Below are positions 33,311 through 46,475 of a stretch of DNA of 64,000 nt, one piece after another. The notes under the pieces are model-generated. The model was not told the origin of the DNA, searched no databases, and worked only from the letters and a program-made list of their open reading frames with translations. The translations under genes were made by a program, and so were the position numbers. This DNA comes from Pyrenochaeta sp. MPI-SDFR-AT-0127 (lineage: Eukaryota; Ascomycota; Dothideomycetes; Pleosporales; Cucurbitariaceae). Where the stretch lies: positions 372,001-436,000 of the forward strand of contig JAGTJM010000017.1 of assembly GCA_020747015.1 (NCBI GenBank), read 5' to 3'. Each line of letters starts with the position of its first letter. Within the stretch, counting starts at the first letter, position 1.

Positions 33311-36300
33311 TTACCTTCTCATCGGACTTCTAAACCCAACACTCCCAAACGTGCTTCCACCCTTCTTGGGCGTTGTTAGCGGGTCGGGTGTATCTCTGCC
33401 TGGGACACCTGCGCCTGGCCTGCCATTGCCATTTCCTGCAATTGCTGTCCCACTGCTGCCCGGTGCCTTGAATCGCATTTGACTACCCGTTGCGTAAATA
33501 TCGTTCAACATTTGTTCTAGCACGCCTGCATCCACAAACTCCTCATGTTTCCTCCATAGTTTGAGGGCTGTTGTTGCATCTTCAATTGAGTCGTGCGTAT
33601 CCTCCTGGATTTTCTCTTTGAGCACGCACCACGCGAGGAATTTGAGGTTGAGTTTGCGGCGAAAGTCAGACTTGAAGAATAGGTTGGATGTGTCCACAAC
33701 TTGGGATTTCGGTACGTGGATGTTGATTGTGCGGAAGTCATTCGCAAGGGAGTGGCCCACGAAAACGCAGCCAAGGTTGAGAAGGAGCCAGAGCTTTTTG
33801 TAGGCATGTTTGAGGCTGACCGGAGCATGTGGGGATGTTTCGCGGCTGAGGTCACCAGGTGAAATACCGGACCATTCGGTAAGGTAGTCGACAACTTGTT
33901 CCGTGACAGCGATGTAGTCGTCGATGAACGGCAAGCCAGCGAGCTCGCCTTCGCCTCGGCAGACGGAAACCCGAGCTAGACCCTTGCGATCTGGGCGAAT
34001 TGTTTGTCGTGTACCGTCGGCTTTCATCTCGATTTCTTCGGCTTGTAATCTGATAAATTCTGCATCAATGGCAACTGGATATCCAGGACGTGGCGTTTCG
34101 GTCGAAGCCTGAAGTAACTTAAACTTCGCTTCTGGTGGTGTAGGGTTGGAGGACCACCACCGGTACAGTATCGATGTATCCAAGCTCTCTTTCCACGAGT
34201 CATCGATCTTGTTCCTGGCAGCCTTCGATTGGTATGTTAGGACAGACGGTAGCTTCCAGCTCGGCTCGAAACGCAGTGCTTCTTCTTTTGGTATTGGCCT
34301 TACAAGAAAGTCATTGAAGAGATGCCACTTGTCTTCTTCGTCTGGTTCGCGAGACGACGGTGCTGTATTGATAGTGGCAACAAGGTGCGGTTTCTGGTGC
34401 TCTCCGCTATTGATGTCGGCAACAACACCCACAAGCTCATACACCATAATATCAAATACGCCACGCTGCAGATGCAGCTTCAAATCTTGGCCCTCGAAGC
34501 AGTAGAACTGGCCTTGATCTACTATAATTCCGATTTCTTGCGGTAGCCAGTTCGGTATCGACCACAATAGCTTTGCTTCGTGACTCTGAATTGCTGCATT
34601 AAGCATCAAGACGCCTGGAACTGATTGGATTGTCTTCCTCTGCACCATTTGTTGATACCGGTTGCATTTCGTACACCAGCCTCGCGTTTGATCTTGTCGC
34701 TCGACACTAGCTTTCAGGATTTGTGAAAAGGTAGGTCTTGGGATCCTTGTGTTCTTCATGACATGCTTTGCAGGGTATACGAGCTCATTGACAAAGTTCC
34801 TTCCACCTCGGATTGTCTCATTGGCGCACTGTGCGCACCTCATACTGGCTCGAGCTTGTGTCTCCAGAACTTGGTCCATTGCCGATGGACCTGGAAGGCT
34901 GGGTAGCATCTGGCGGAACTCTTCTGAGATTTTTTCGAGCAAGAAACGATTCAGGTTTTGGATCATGCTAGTAAGCGCTACATTAGGCGCAAATTCTTCG
35001 AGCAAGTTGAGTGATACAGCATTCGACAATCCACTGAAAGTTTTCAGGAAGTTGGACGCTTGGCAATTCAGGCCAGCAGCTTTTTCGAGCATATCAATGA
35101 GAAAGCCTAGCTCGCAAAGAAGACAAGACTCAAATAAACATGGCGATGCAGTGTGTTGTAAAGCCAGGTTGCGGAGTAAAGGCGTGAATCGGAATAGTTG
35201 CAAAAGCGAATTGGCGTACGAGTTGGTGATGTGGGTTTCGAGACCTGAGTATGGAGTTTGATTGTAGTATCTACACATTTGTCAGTACCATGAAGCAGAA
35301 TTGATGGATAAAGCATACGCGAAGTCAAAATCATCCACGCCAAATTTGCTGTATTTGATTTCAACATTGCCATACATTGCCGGCACGTCTTTTCGAGTCA
35401 CGTCATCAAGATGAAGATCAGTCAATGTTTCCATTGTCTCTGCAGTCTTCGCATCTGGCTCGTTGAATGACTGTGACGCTCGAGCTTTTTCACTGAGAAA
35501 CTTCGGTGCTGTCAGTGAGTCGCTGCCTCTGTCTCCCTGCCGGGTAGTTTCAACTTGGTTTCTACGTTTCGTCCGTGGATTCTTGGCGAAGAACCCAATG
35601 TCAGTTCGTGTCATGTTGTTAAGTATCGCGTTATCGATCTTTGCTGGAGGTGCGCCGACTTCAAAGACCATGTGGCTTGGCCAGCCCGAAAGGAGCTGCT
35701 CTTTGTAATATGGCATACCAACTGTATTCAGTGGCCTATCACGGGTGAGAACAAGTTTTGTGCTAGAAGCTGGTGCCACTTACGTATCTAAAGTCCAGTC
35801 CATTGATGGGGGCGGTATTGGGTGAGGATCTGCGAACTCTGTTGGATTGCTATACTCGGGAAAATGCACTTTCGATGGAGAACCCCATAAATGAATATGG
35901 GAATTAGAATCCGCCAAGGCAAACGCTTCGCCAGACGGCGCCATCTCGAAGCCGGCTAGGTATGAGTCGTACAGATTGATCTGCCGTAGATTGGCAGAGT
36001 CTGGGTTCATAAGATCAATGACCTGCATCTGGCCGTTTTGAGAGGCAATGATTGCAGTTGTCGACATGCGAGGATGCATTCGTACAAAAGCTGCGCCAGT
36101 ATGAAATGGGATAGGCGGCAGTTGCTTCAGCGTCTTCAATGAGAATACGTTTGTGAACGGATCGAGCATGTACGCGTATTGCTGGCGAGGAGACCAGCCA
36201 CAAGTCGCGAGGAAGTCGCCCTTGGCATCCATGTCGCTGATGCTGCCGGTATGGCCCTCAAAAACTTTGATTACAGACAGCGAACCCGAGTCCAGAATGT

Positions 36301-37074
36301 GTATGCCGCCAGTCTTAGTAGCCGCACAGAGGTACTGACCCGCCCGCTTCATAATGGTGTATTGGGCTTCGGCAGGAAGCTATACTATGTCAGCGTAGCA
36401 TGGCAGCAAATTCCAGTCTACCCACCGTATCCGTGATGATCCCCTTCTCCACGTCCACCTTGAACATCTGTTCCTGGCATCCTGCAATGAGGATCTCGCG
36501 TGTTCCCTTGGAGGTGAAATTCATGCATTTCAGGTCTTTGAAGTCGGTGCTCCTGCGATCAGTATATCAGCAGTTGCCACGACAAAACGTTGTCATTTCG
36601 ACAGCCTCCAACATACATTAAATGCCATTGTGTAAGACCACGGCGGTGGGAATAATGAACGCTTTGCTTAGAGATAGAGATAATTCCTTTGTCGGTAAAG
36701 AGGAATTGCTTGACTGGGCCGTCGGCGACCGTATGTCCGCGGTAGGAGGTGTATCGCTCGAGGTGGGGTCCGTAGAAAGATGTGACTCGTCCCTGCACAG
36801 GGTCAGCATGAGGCTATTCGGGGTCCGGTGGAGAAGGTCGCACTCACATGATTATTGCCCGTCCACAGTAGTTCCTGGGTTGTATCGAACGCGAAAGTAG
36901 ATATAGGCACGGCAGGATGATGTGGTCCCAGCGGAGGTAGCTGAGCGATCGCTAGCTGTGCATAAGTCAGTCGCTATGCGCGCTCATGGGTCGCGTCCTC
37001 TACGCCTCGCCGAGTGGTGGCAGGTAGGATAGCTTGTTGGCAGGGCCCTCTACCTCGTCCCAGTCCGCTTCCAT
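33311..37074 (-). CDS. PAN2: PAN2, catalytic subunit of the PAN2-PAN3 poly(A) nuclease
   Basis: Exons 37074-37054, 36955-36848, 36792-36617, 36552-36426, 36379-35784, 35735-35319, 35270-33311; 1134 residues, all phases close. The first exon encodes MEADWDE, the usual Pan2 start. The WD40 region (about 1-330) includes GRVTSFYG and GPVKQFLFTDKGIISIS. PLNTVGMPYY precedes the pseudo-ubiquitin hydrolase domain (ETHITNSYANSLLQLFRFTP). The DEDD exonuclease (about 880-1060) has AIDAEF, GHSLANDFRTI and HDSIEDA, so the catalytic acidic residues are present. With Pan3 it performs the first trimming of mRNA poly(A) tails in the cytoplasm. Six introns of 46-98 nt cluster in the 5' half. Confidence 0.96.
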
Positions 37075-38012
37075 ACTGAAGGCACGTTCTCCGGTCCACT
37101 AAGTCTATAAACGAAAAGCGACATGCCTTGCACTGCTGGGGGAATCTTTGCAGCGCAAGTGTTGGAGCATGAGGTGTGGATGAGGTCGGAGCTACAAAGG
37201 CCAGGATGCGCCATTGGCGAGACGCGGGGCAAACAATGCTGCGGACTTCCGCGTTCTGAATCGCGGACCCTGTCCAAGCTGTCCTTGACCATTCATCGAT
37301 TTTCTACTTACTATAAGTTTTCAATATTTCGGACGCCTGTAACAATTTCTTGGCTGCTGTTTTCATGCTCTTACGACACAAAGCTCATAATCACGCGGTA
37401 TATATAACAGTTATAGCAAATCTTGTGAGTCATTTATATTTCATCTATGGGCAACGACCGCATGATCAGACGCTCAATGGCGATCAATAAGCATGCGGTG
37501 CCAAGGGTTAGGGGATAGCACGTACAAGAGTGGCAGCTATTGTACGCACTATTGAGTATCTTACCTGGCAAAAGACCAGATCACAATTGTACTCCATGGC
37601 ATGACCAAACATGCCAAATACCGGGGTATCGTACGCCTGTTGAGCAAGCTGAACTTAGTGAGGCTCAAGAGGCGGAGGTGAATTAACCCAGAAGTCATAC
37701 CGAGAATATGCAGATGCCGTAACGCCGTGATGATGCATGCAGTTTATGTGACTAAACCATGCCGTTGTGAAAGTGGGTAAATTGAGCACGAAGGAAAGAC
37801 CTGCCCAATGTTAGTGGAAATTCATCTCGTGCAAAGCCCGAGGCATCGCATGTCTGGCTCGATGCAAATCAATCCGTAGAGCTGAAATCCCAGAAGCTCT
37901 GCCTAAGTCTGAGGTTGGCCCAAGGGCAACGTAAGCCAAAAACTCCAACTCTCAAGCGCGATCAAGTTCATGGTACGTACCACAAGAAATTTTGTGACTC
38001 GCCCTGCGCCGT
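37075..38012. other. Intergenic region between PAN2 start and SPF30 end
   Basis: 938 bp holding the PAN2 promoter and the SPF30 3' UTR. AT-rich around 37300-37450. No gene recognised. Confidence 0.4.
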
Positions 38013-39038
38013 TCAGAAGCGCTTGCGGCTCTGAGGAGCAGACTCGGCATACTCGTCGTCGTTATCAGCATCGGCCTTGTGGTCATAGCGCTTGCGTTTA
38101 TGCGTCTCGGTCATGCCTTTGCCAGAACCAGTGAAGCCAACTACATGTCATTAGTACTTGTGGTCGAGCAGGAAACTAATTGTATTCATACCTTTGCTGC
38201 CAATGTCGGTGCTGGTACGGAACATGGACTCCTTCTTGGGCATCTTCTTGCCGGCCTTAGCCTGGAAATCGTTCCAATTGTTGGCCCGCTTCTTCAGAAT
38301 GCCCTTGTTGGGAACTCTGCTAGCCTGCTTGGGCTCCGTGTCGTCATTGGTGGTGTTCTTCCTCGCAGCTTGGGCATTAGGATTGATGCTAGCAGGACCA
38401 GAGATGACGTGTGGGGTCGATGTGACAGGTGCGTTTGACAGAGCTGCTGCAGGCTCTGGTTCTCGCTTGCGCTTGCTAGGAAGTGGGCGCACGGCGCTGC
38501 GGTCCACGGTCATGGTATCGTCGTACTCGATGAAACGCACCAAGTACTTGGGAGCAGAGACGGAGCCGAGGATGCTTTGGATTTTGGCCTTGTACCAAGA
38601 CTTGTCTGTCCATTGCGCCTCGCACATATCGCCGGTGCTGAACACGACGGCCTTTTCTGGCTCCAGCTTCTCGACCGTCTTGCGCAGTAGAGGATGCTTC
38701 TCGGGGTCGAACTTGGGAACGGCGGGCTCAGCTGTCTCAGGGAGCTCAGAATCGAGTGCCTCAATTTCGGCGTGCGCTGCAGCGATTTTGGCCTCTAACA
38801 GCGGCATCTCTCGCTCTGCATCTTCTTTCATTTTCTTCCATTCGTCTTGGGCTGGGCCAGGTTTAGTAATAGCAATCTCGTTCTCTATACTAGGAATCTG
38901 TTGTAATTGTTAGAACTGCTGTTCACATTCTAACAATCTACGTACCGTAGCGGCCCAGTCGTCGCGCTGAGCCTCATACTCCTGAATGCTGCGCCTGAGC
39001 TCGGCAATTTTGGCCTTGGTCTGCTTGATGTCCGCCAT
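38013..39038 (-). CDS. SPF30: Splicing factor Spf30-like (SMNDC1) with Tudor/SMN domain
   Basis: Exons 39038-38946, 38897-38192, 38140-38013; 308 residues. An N-terminal coiled coil (ADIKQTKAKIAELRRSIQEY) is followed by an acidic stretch. The SMN-type Tudor domain has GDMCEAQWTDKSWYKAKIQS and YLVRFIEYDDTMTV. The C-terminal basic part has PNKGILKKRANNWNDFQAK and GSKGVGFTGSGKGMTE, typical of Spf30. It binds symmetric dimethylarginine on Sm proteins and helps the U4/U6.U5 tri-snRNP join the spliceosome (human SPF30). Introns are 48 and 51 nt. Confidence 0.92.
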
Positions 39039-40524
39039 GGTGTCTAGGACGCTGGCCGCAGTTCGCAGGCGCGGTATGTTTGTGGTTGTGGTGGGGGTGA
39101 GGGTGATATCAACAAACGCTGGCAGTTGAGGAAGTCGCGACGGAGCATGACGCTCTCGGCAGGCAACTGCAAGGCTTGGCGCCGAGCCTCACATATGGAC
39201 ACGGCTCAGCCCTACAGTCAGTCACTGACAGTTGATGTTGCCGTGTCATCTGCCGTTCCAAAGTGTCGATAATGAAGTCAAGATAGCTTTGGTTAATGCT
39301 CAGGCTCATAAACTTCTGTGTGCATAAATTCAGGTCTAGTCTACTTTATTTCAATCGGCCATGAAGAGCGGCACGGAAAGATGAATTACTCCGTGCCCGC
39401 TGCAACCGTTGGACTGAATCTCCCAGACTTGGTTCATGCTTGCACAGGACCGACTTGCTGAACTTATCATGCCATAACCGGAGCACTCCTTGAGATTTGC
39501 TTCGAGGGGCCATGCTAAGTCTAAGTGTTGTCGATGCGTCGCGGTCAAATGCGAGCAGTCCGAATGAGTGGCGTTCTCCGTGATGTTGATGCTCGGCATC
39601 ACGTTCTTTGCCTGGCAGCAATCCAGTTAGGACACCATACACCACCCAACGTGGGCTGACGGAGCATTCGTAACCAATTTGCATGAGTCTTAAGCAGTAA
39701 GATTTTTGCACGTCGAGAATATTTTTTCTGCCCTGTCAGGAACAGGTGGTCCATCGTAGTGATATGCTCTTGGGGCCTTCGATGGCGTTCTACCCCACCA
39801 TGCGGCTTGTCGCTTATCAATCAAAGAAAGGAACCACCCAAGGTCGCCTCACAGCGCCCTTTTCCTCACATCAGACCAGTTACATCCCCAGACGCAGCCT
39901 ATCAGTGACGTTGTCCCTGCAGCACTCCGTTTCCTCCGCCGCTTTGCGACAAGCTTCTGGGCCTCGCTCCGATCACTCGCCCTCGCCAGACTACCAGGGT
40001 CACCGCCGGAGGCCCACGCCGCCAGGCTACGAGGCGGCAAACCACCAATTTGCTCCCTCTCTCCTCCACCTCCGATAATACTTGGACCCAGAGCAGTGAA
40101 CAGCTCAACTACCCCGCCTCCGCGGCCGCCATTGACTCTTCACGCCCTCCTCTCTACACCCAATAGCCTTCTTACGCCCCTCCCTTTCAAGCATCCCTCC
40201 TGCCGCGCAAACCCGCTGCACAGAGCCGCTGCTCTCCACCGGCCCTGAGCCACCTTGCGTCATCCCAATAGGCCACTCGACTTGCAACGCGCCGCATCCA
40301 GACAAGTAGCGTGACTTTGGGTGGCAAAAACCGCTCATATCAAGAGTCAGACGGAAACCAACCCCCTCTGGCCTTACTCTCAACCACGACTGCTTTCACG
40401 CTTAGCCGACGGAAGAGTCGCATAGGCCGGCAACTTCTACCGCAGCTCTGTCTGCACCTTGTATGCCGCACAATCTAGCGTTGTCCTACTGTTGACCTTT
40501 AAACCCCCCGCACCCGTCTTCGTC
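39039..40524. promoter_or_regulatory. Divergent region SPF30 / AP-1 with a long pyrimidine-rich leader
   Basis: 1486 bp between divergent starts. From about 39830 to 40524 the + strand is C/T-rich, consistent with a long promoter/5' leader of the bZIP gene; several short open frames there look incidental. No gene supported. Confidence 0.4.
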
Positions 40525-42481
40525 ATGGCCGGGACCACCAACGACTTCCAGAACGGCGCGCCGTTCTACCTCGACGCAACTCAGCAAGACCTTCTCCTTG
40601 CTGCTCTTGCCTCAAACAACCAGAACTCAAGCGACATCTTCTCTGCAGGCCTCAACGACAATCGCTCCATGAGTAATGCACAATACCCATATCCCATCGA
40701 TAGCCTCGATCCCGCGTACTTCACTTCCCCGCAACAAAGTACTCCTGCCAATGGTTTTAACGGCGTTGGCATAGAGGAGAGCCCCTTTGTCGATTTACTC
40801 GAAGGCGATGGAAGCTTCGACTTTGACAACGCCGACGGCGATGTCATGATTGGCGCTCTACCGGGAGACACCCCAGGCGACTCACACGAGAAGCGGAAGA
40901 GTCCTGGCGACGATGACGACGATGACGACGAAGATGAAGGCGGTGGCAAGCGTAGGGAAGGTGAAGATAAACAAGCTAAAAAACCAGGCCGAAAGCCATT
41001 AACTTCAGAGCCTACTACAGTAAGCTTCTCAAAGCGAGCGTGCATCGTCATGAGACTAACTCCAGCACTAGAAGCGTAAAGCCCAGAACCGGGCGGCTCA
41101 ACGGGCGTTCCGAGAGCGCAAAGAGAAGCACCTTAAGGACCTGGAGACAAAGGTTCAGGAGCTTGAAAAGGCGTCAGATGCGTCCAACCATGAGAATGGC
41201 CTTCTTCGGGCCCAGGTGCAGCGGCTACAGATGGAGCTGCGCGAGTACCGCAAGCGATTATCCCTCAACAGCACTGGCCTGAACCGCACTCCGCCTCTAG
41301 CTTCAGGCTTCAGCTCCATGCTAAATAACACCACCAACAACAATAACAACTTTTCGTTCGACTTCCCTCGTTTTGGTGGACTCCCAGGTGCTCAACTTCT
41401 CGACAACGGTCCGCTCTCGAAGGCTAAGAATGCATCTGTGTCTTCAAGTGTATCAGGTCGAAACAACAGCGTTGGGCAGGCTGTTAGTCCCACAAGTCAA
41501 GCAAATGGCTCTCTCACCAATTCTCCAGGCTCAATTGGTAACAGTCCTGCCACGAACGGCGTACAGCGTTCTGGTAGTCTGAACGGTTTCTTTGGGTTCA
41601 ATAGCGCGGCGCCCAACAAAGTCAACCGCAGCAGCACTGAAAGCTCAACCAGGTCGCAGTCGCGCGTGTTCCAATTCAACAGTGGCTCTTCCACCCATTC
41701 AGACTCACCGTCCGCCGCATCGACATCGCCGACTGGCCAAGATTCATCTTGTGGTACATCACCAGAGCCAAGTCACAATTCGCCAAATCAGCAGAAGGAT
41801 ACAATCGCAGATGGCTATGTGTGTCATGGCAACTCGGAAGGTGAGGTTCTCTTCTGCGAAAAGCTCAACATGGCCTGCGGCAACCCTCGTAATCCCGTCC
41901 CTCGTGCGATGTCTCAATCTGACGACAAACCTTCTTCTGCAGTCTTAAACACCAAATCCCCCGCTCCCCTCCAAAACGGTATCGATTACTTTGCGAATCA
42001 GAACGGCGGCCAATTCGATCCTACACTCTTCGGAGAATATCGCGATACCCAAACCGCTATCGTTGGCGAGGGCGACTTCACCGGTGGCTTCTTCAATGAT
42101 GCTTTCCTCAATGCAGGATACGGAAGTCCCTTCCATTTCGGCGACACACCTGCGATTCAGAAGCCAAACCCTCTGGAGGAGATCGAACGGCTCCAAGATG
42201 GTGAAGATGAGGTTGTACCAGGCGAGGACATTAACTCCATGCTTAACTGCCACAAGATCTGGTTAGTGTTCCCTGAAAACATTGTTTCTGCTAACATGCT
42301 GACAATGCCTAGGGACAAGTTGTCAAGTCGGCCAGATTTCAAGGACGGTACGATTGATATCGACAATCTCTGTTCAGAGCTACGAGCTAAGGCGCGCTGT
42401 TCCGAGAGCGGCGTTGTTGTCGATCACAAAGATGTCGAGGCTGCGCTCAAGCGTCTGCCAAAGGACAGCGTTTCCGCATGA
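40525..42481 (+). CDS. AP1: AP-1-like bZIP transcription factor (Yap1 / ChAP1 type)
   Basis: Exons 40525-41019, 41072-42261, 42313-42481; 617 residues. An acidic run and a basic nuclear-localisation stretch (KQAKKPGRKP) precede the fungal Yap1-type basic region KRKAQNRAAQRAFRERKEK, which crosses the first splice junction, and a leucine zipper. Redox control regions are present: n-CRD cysteines near SSCGTSPEPSHNSP, GYVCHG, LFCEKLNMACG; c-CRD cysteines in LNCHKIWD, NLCSELRAKARCSE. By homology, peroxide-induced disulfides mask the nuclear export signal and the factor accumulates in the nucleus to activate antioxidant genes. Intron 2 splits the c-CRD, has no stop and is a multiple of three. Confidence 0.96.
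42262..42312 (+). other. Frame-neutral 51-nt intron inside the AP-1 c-CRD
   Basis: GTTAGT donor, CTAAC and CTGAC branch motifs, CCTAG acceptor. The length is 17 codons with no stop, so retention would insert 17 residues between CHKIW and DKLSS without truncation. Splicing restores the conserved CHKIWDKL. Confidence 0.8.
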
Positions 42482-43453
42482 TCTTGTCGAGCAATTGCTT
42501 CGGCTGGTTCTCACGGCGTTTGAATGTGTTTTTGGTTGTTACCCTTTGTTTGTTTTTATGGATACCTGGGGCTTTCGAGAAGCTAGTCACTCATTGAGCG
42601 TGCTTTGAGGCAGCTACTGAATCTCGTGACACGATATGACGATGATTGAAGGAGATTTTTGGCGTTGATTCTGGCGAAACGAGGAGCATATGTAAAAAGC
42701 CGCACATTGCTCGGGGTATATGAGACAAAGGCAAGGAGAATGTGTGGGAATTATGCGCAACGAACTCAACTTGCTCTGATTGATATGTTCAATAAAGTAC
42801 TAGTACCTTTATCTGTAACCTCATTTGTGCAATTTTGAAAATCTCCAATACATGCTATGGCCTAAGCAACGTTTGGAATAAAGCATGCGGACTGTCCCAG
42901 CTGCTTTTGTTCCACATGGAATGAACTCGTCTCCAAGCTACACCCTCGAAGGTCACCGTAGTCTAACTCAACATCCAGTCCGTAGTGGAAAATGAAGTGT
43001 CACTAACACTTTGATAAACACGTGAATGAAATGCCCTCTCCTCCCTCGCCAAAGTAGCGGCGATGTATTTTCTAGTAAAATTTCAACCCTAATTCTGGTA
43101 TATCTAAATTTCTTCTGGGTGCCTGTTCGACGTAACTGAAGTTAGGCATTCACCTTTTTTTATCGCGAAATTGGGGTTAATCAAAGTGTGTAAAGTGGCG
43201 GGGTTCTTGTGGGGACGGAACACGTTCATTAGTAGAGATGGGTAATAGAGACATGTATATCGCAAAAGAAGTGTGTAAAGCTATTGACTAATGATGATAT
43301 ATTCTGAGAGAGTACATGCTCGTTATCTGAGAAATTGGCTGTGTTCGTGTTTTGTTCATGACTGTCTGCTATAAAATCTTGCGAAAATAGGGGAAATGAG
43401 AGACTGAAAAGATCCTTGACAATGTGGCCAAGGAAGGGAAGTATTCCCCTCTA
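42482..43453. other. Convergent region AP-1 / ankyrin-like gene
   Basis: 972 bp between convergent stop codons. Presumed 3' UTRs and AT-rich spacer; no gene, repeat or RNA recognised. Confidence 0.4.
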
Positions 43454-45725
43454 CTATTCTTCAAGATCGACATAAGCATAGGTTGCTCTATCCCATATAT
43501 CGAGATTCGCAATGTCGGGATCGGTTGCGTCAGACAGCTTTGGGAAAGGCCAGGCACCAAAATCACCGCAAATACAGTGTGGTTGTAGTAAGTTTTGGTC
43601 AGCATATCCCACTGATAGGGGTTCGCCTCTTTCGAGTTGACCTTTTAGTCGCTCCATCGAGAATCTCGGAGATATCCAATCATCTTCATCATCAACACGG
43701 CGGTATGAGAGTAGTTCTGCCTGTACGGATGCCCATAGTGTCGCAAGATTTCTCTGTGACTGGAAAGGGCTTTTTTCTCCATGGGCTTGGAAATGTACAT
43801 CTTGGAGATCTTGATTTGGCTCAGTAGTGCCAATAAAATGATGACGAAAAAACTCATTGCCACTCATGCCCTCTCTGCTAGTATCTTTTCCAGGATTAGT
43901 CTGAATGTCCTCACAAAGACTTAGTATCCCACAAAACACTGCCCATCCTGTTCTAGCCTTCTCGGTCCGAATGTTGAACATAGAGTGGGTCGATATACTT
44001 TTGGCAAGTTGAGAAGGAGTAAGATCCTCATGACCCCAAAGACACTCCACAGAACGGCCTTCTATGAGTGCAGTGACAGAGATGTTTGCAGTCTGTCGAG
44101 GATTGAGGCCGCAACCGATCAGATACAGAAGAATTGCCAGCATTCCAAACAGGTCCTCATCTTCGCAACCATTATTCGCAAGATGGTACGCAGTTATAGT
44201 GAGGCTGTGGAGCGGCTGAGGTTCCAGTTTTGTACCACATTCGAAACAGTGATGTACGTATAGTCCACTTGCAGTTTCGCGTATAAGGCGGCCTGGTGCA
44301 ACACAAAACAACAAATCCATACAATGCCACATCGTTTGGATGGATGTGTGACAAAATTTATGTTTCCAAGCGAACGGTGTTAGTGGGTTGTTGCTTGCGA
44401 GAAGGTTGCGGATGCAAGGAGAGTCGGCATCCCAACGCCCACAAATATCGACTTCTTCCCCGATAAAACGTAGAGTGTCTTTCAAGGAACTGTCGTAGAC
44501 AATGGGAGCTACCGAAGAATGGGATCTCAGGATTGAGATCATGAAGCTGTCTAGGACGGAATGCCCAAGCTCGTTCACATACATATCGCGGAATTTTGGT
44601 CCTTGGATAGATTTGGTAAGCACATTGAAAGTGCTACAACAGGTTTTATATCCGTCCAGGTAGCTTGCTGCCATATGAAGTGGAAAGGCTGATTTATAGT
44701 CAATATTCTCGTTATCAAGCTGTTCCATAATTGAGGCAGTCTGCTCTACGTTTCGACTCATGATGCTGAAGCCCAAAGACTCTAGGAGAAGTTCATCAGG
44801 GGATCTTTGAGCTGCTTTCGCTACCTCTGGTATGGCCACAGGTAAAGTTGTTGCAGATATTGAGCTGAAGTCGTTATGTTCGAGTGCATCCCGAAGACGA
44901 GCAGGAAGAGGCGGCTCAATCTGATTGGTTGGCCATGGAGACCAAGTAGATTCGTCATTGGGATCTTGCTCGACCCAATCTTGAAAACGTGGTTCTTCTA
45001 TTCCTTCCTGAATTGGCTCATATCTTTGAGCATTTACATGTATGAACCAACGACAATGACTCAATGGTATGATATCATCTCCTAGTTGGTTTGTGGAATG
45101 TGTTCCTGGTGCTCCAGGAGTTGCTGGTAGATTGCGGACTGAGTGAGACTGGAAACGATCGAAGTCCAGAAGTGTAGCCGTCCAGGCTAGTGGTCCTTTA
45201 CCCCAATACTTCGCAGTCTTGAAGCAAAAGAACCAGTACTGATGAAGCCACTCAAACATTATGCTGGGTAACCTGTCAGCTTCCCTTATGTGACTGGAGT
45301 CGAATGTCATCTACGTTTTCTCTTCGTTGTCCATTGACATGAGTAGCTTGTCATGTTCGCCCTGAGCAAATAAAAGGGCGCGATCAAGTCTCTTCTTCGA
45401 TTGTAGAACTGAAGCAGTCGGGGAAGGTGCATCATGCGGAGAAGGGGCAGATGGAGGAGTAGTAACGGCAATGTCACTCCCGGGCGTGGGAATGAAGAAT
45501 GCAAGAGGGGAACCATGATCGAAGGCTCGCACTTGTAATCGGCACATAGCTGCATATGGAATGTTCCATTTCAAGAAGCTGCGATATTTGTCAATACCAC
45601 AAGTTCAACTGATAATGTGGCGCTTACAAGCTATTTGCAAATGGCAGCACCGGTCCGATGACACCATTTTGAACGTTAGGCGGATAATTTAGTATCATAC
45701 TCTGAGAATCGTCGCGTGCGTTCAT
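43454..45725 (-). CDS. Uncharacterised fungal ankyrin-like protein
   Basis: Exons 45725-45628, 45578-45315, 45272-43454; 726 residues, phases match. Splicing of the 42-nt intron 45314-45273 (AGCTGACAG end) removes an in-frame TAG and joins NEEKT to LPSIMFEWLHQYWFF. The pattern WNIPYAAMCRLQVRAFDHGS, then KKRLDRALLFAQGEHDKLL, then GKGPLAWTATLLDFDRF recurs in a widespread but unnamed fungal family. AFPLHMAASYLDGYKTCCS is a single ankyrin-like repeat. The C-terminal half has paired cysteines (HHCFECG, LQPHCICGDFG) and no known domain. No signal peptide. Function unknown. Confidence 0.8.
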
Positions 45726-46294
45726 CTTGATGTACCGCCTTATCTTCTGTGGTTCGACAACTCTCCCCTGAAACGTGACGCTGCTACTCAACTTACCCAA
45801 GCGGGCTCGGCTCTGAAGTTGCCCTACGATTTTCTTCTTCGCCGACGTAGGTACACTTTTTCTCCACTGCCATTTTTTGAAATGATATTTGTACTCCCGT
45901 TCGCTGATATACCGCCTCCAATTAGCCAGACACCTACAGGCACACTTTCCCAGGCTTGTAACTTACTAGGCATCAAAATTATACTCACCCTTCATGGTAG
46001 AAATAACATCAGTGAGCTTCATTTTGTCCACAAGGTAGAGTTGTTCAATGAAAGGTTTCAGCGCCTCCCAGCGGTCTGTTGAGGAAGACGGGACAGTATT
46101 GGGAAACTGATCCATTTGGTATTCAGTTCAGCCTTGTGTACCTAAATACGTCGAGGGATGGTGTAACAGATGTTAAATGTTGGCTTTTCTGCCCACTGCA
46201 GATTTTGAGTAGAGATGAAGAGGCTTTATAAGTTTCTCGAGCGGGTGGGCTGGAAAGTCTCCTAAAACAAGGCCATCCTGCGGAAAGTGCCATC

Positions 46295-46331
46295 GCCAAG
46301 CCGAGCAAAAGAGTACTGGCCAATCAGTGCT
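46295..46331 (+). repeat. Dispersed short repeat, unit 1
   Basis: Resembles 46438-46475: GCCAAG, CGAGCAAAAG and a CCAAT in the same order. Differences include several C/T and G/A changes. Confidence 0.45.
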
Positions 46332-46437
46332 CGCAAACTGGCTGGACGCACCTTGACGCACCACAAACTCAGCTAGGGTTTGCCTCGTTGCCTTCACGTC
46401 CCTCGTTTGTGCATAAGCGAGAAACCTTGACCGCTTG

Positions 46438-46475
46438 GCCAAGTCGAACAAAAGTACGCTGACCAATGAGAACTG
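46438..46475 (+). repeat. Dispersed short repeat, unit 2
   Basis: GCCAAGTCGAACAAAAG then TACGCTGACCAAT; nearly the same word order as unit 1. Confidence 0.45.
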
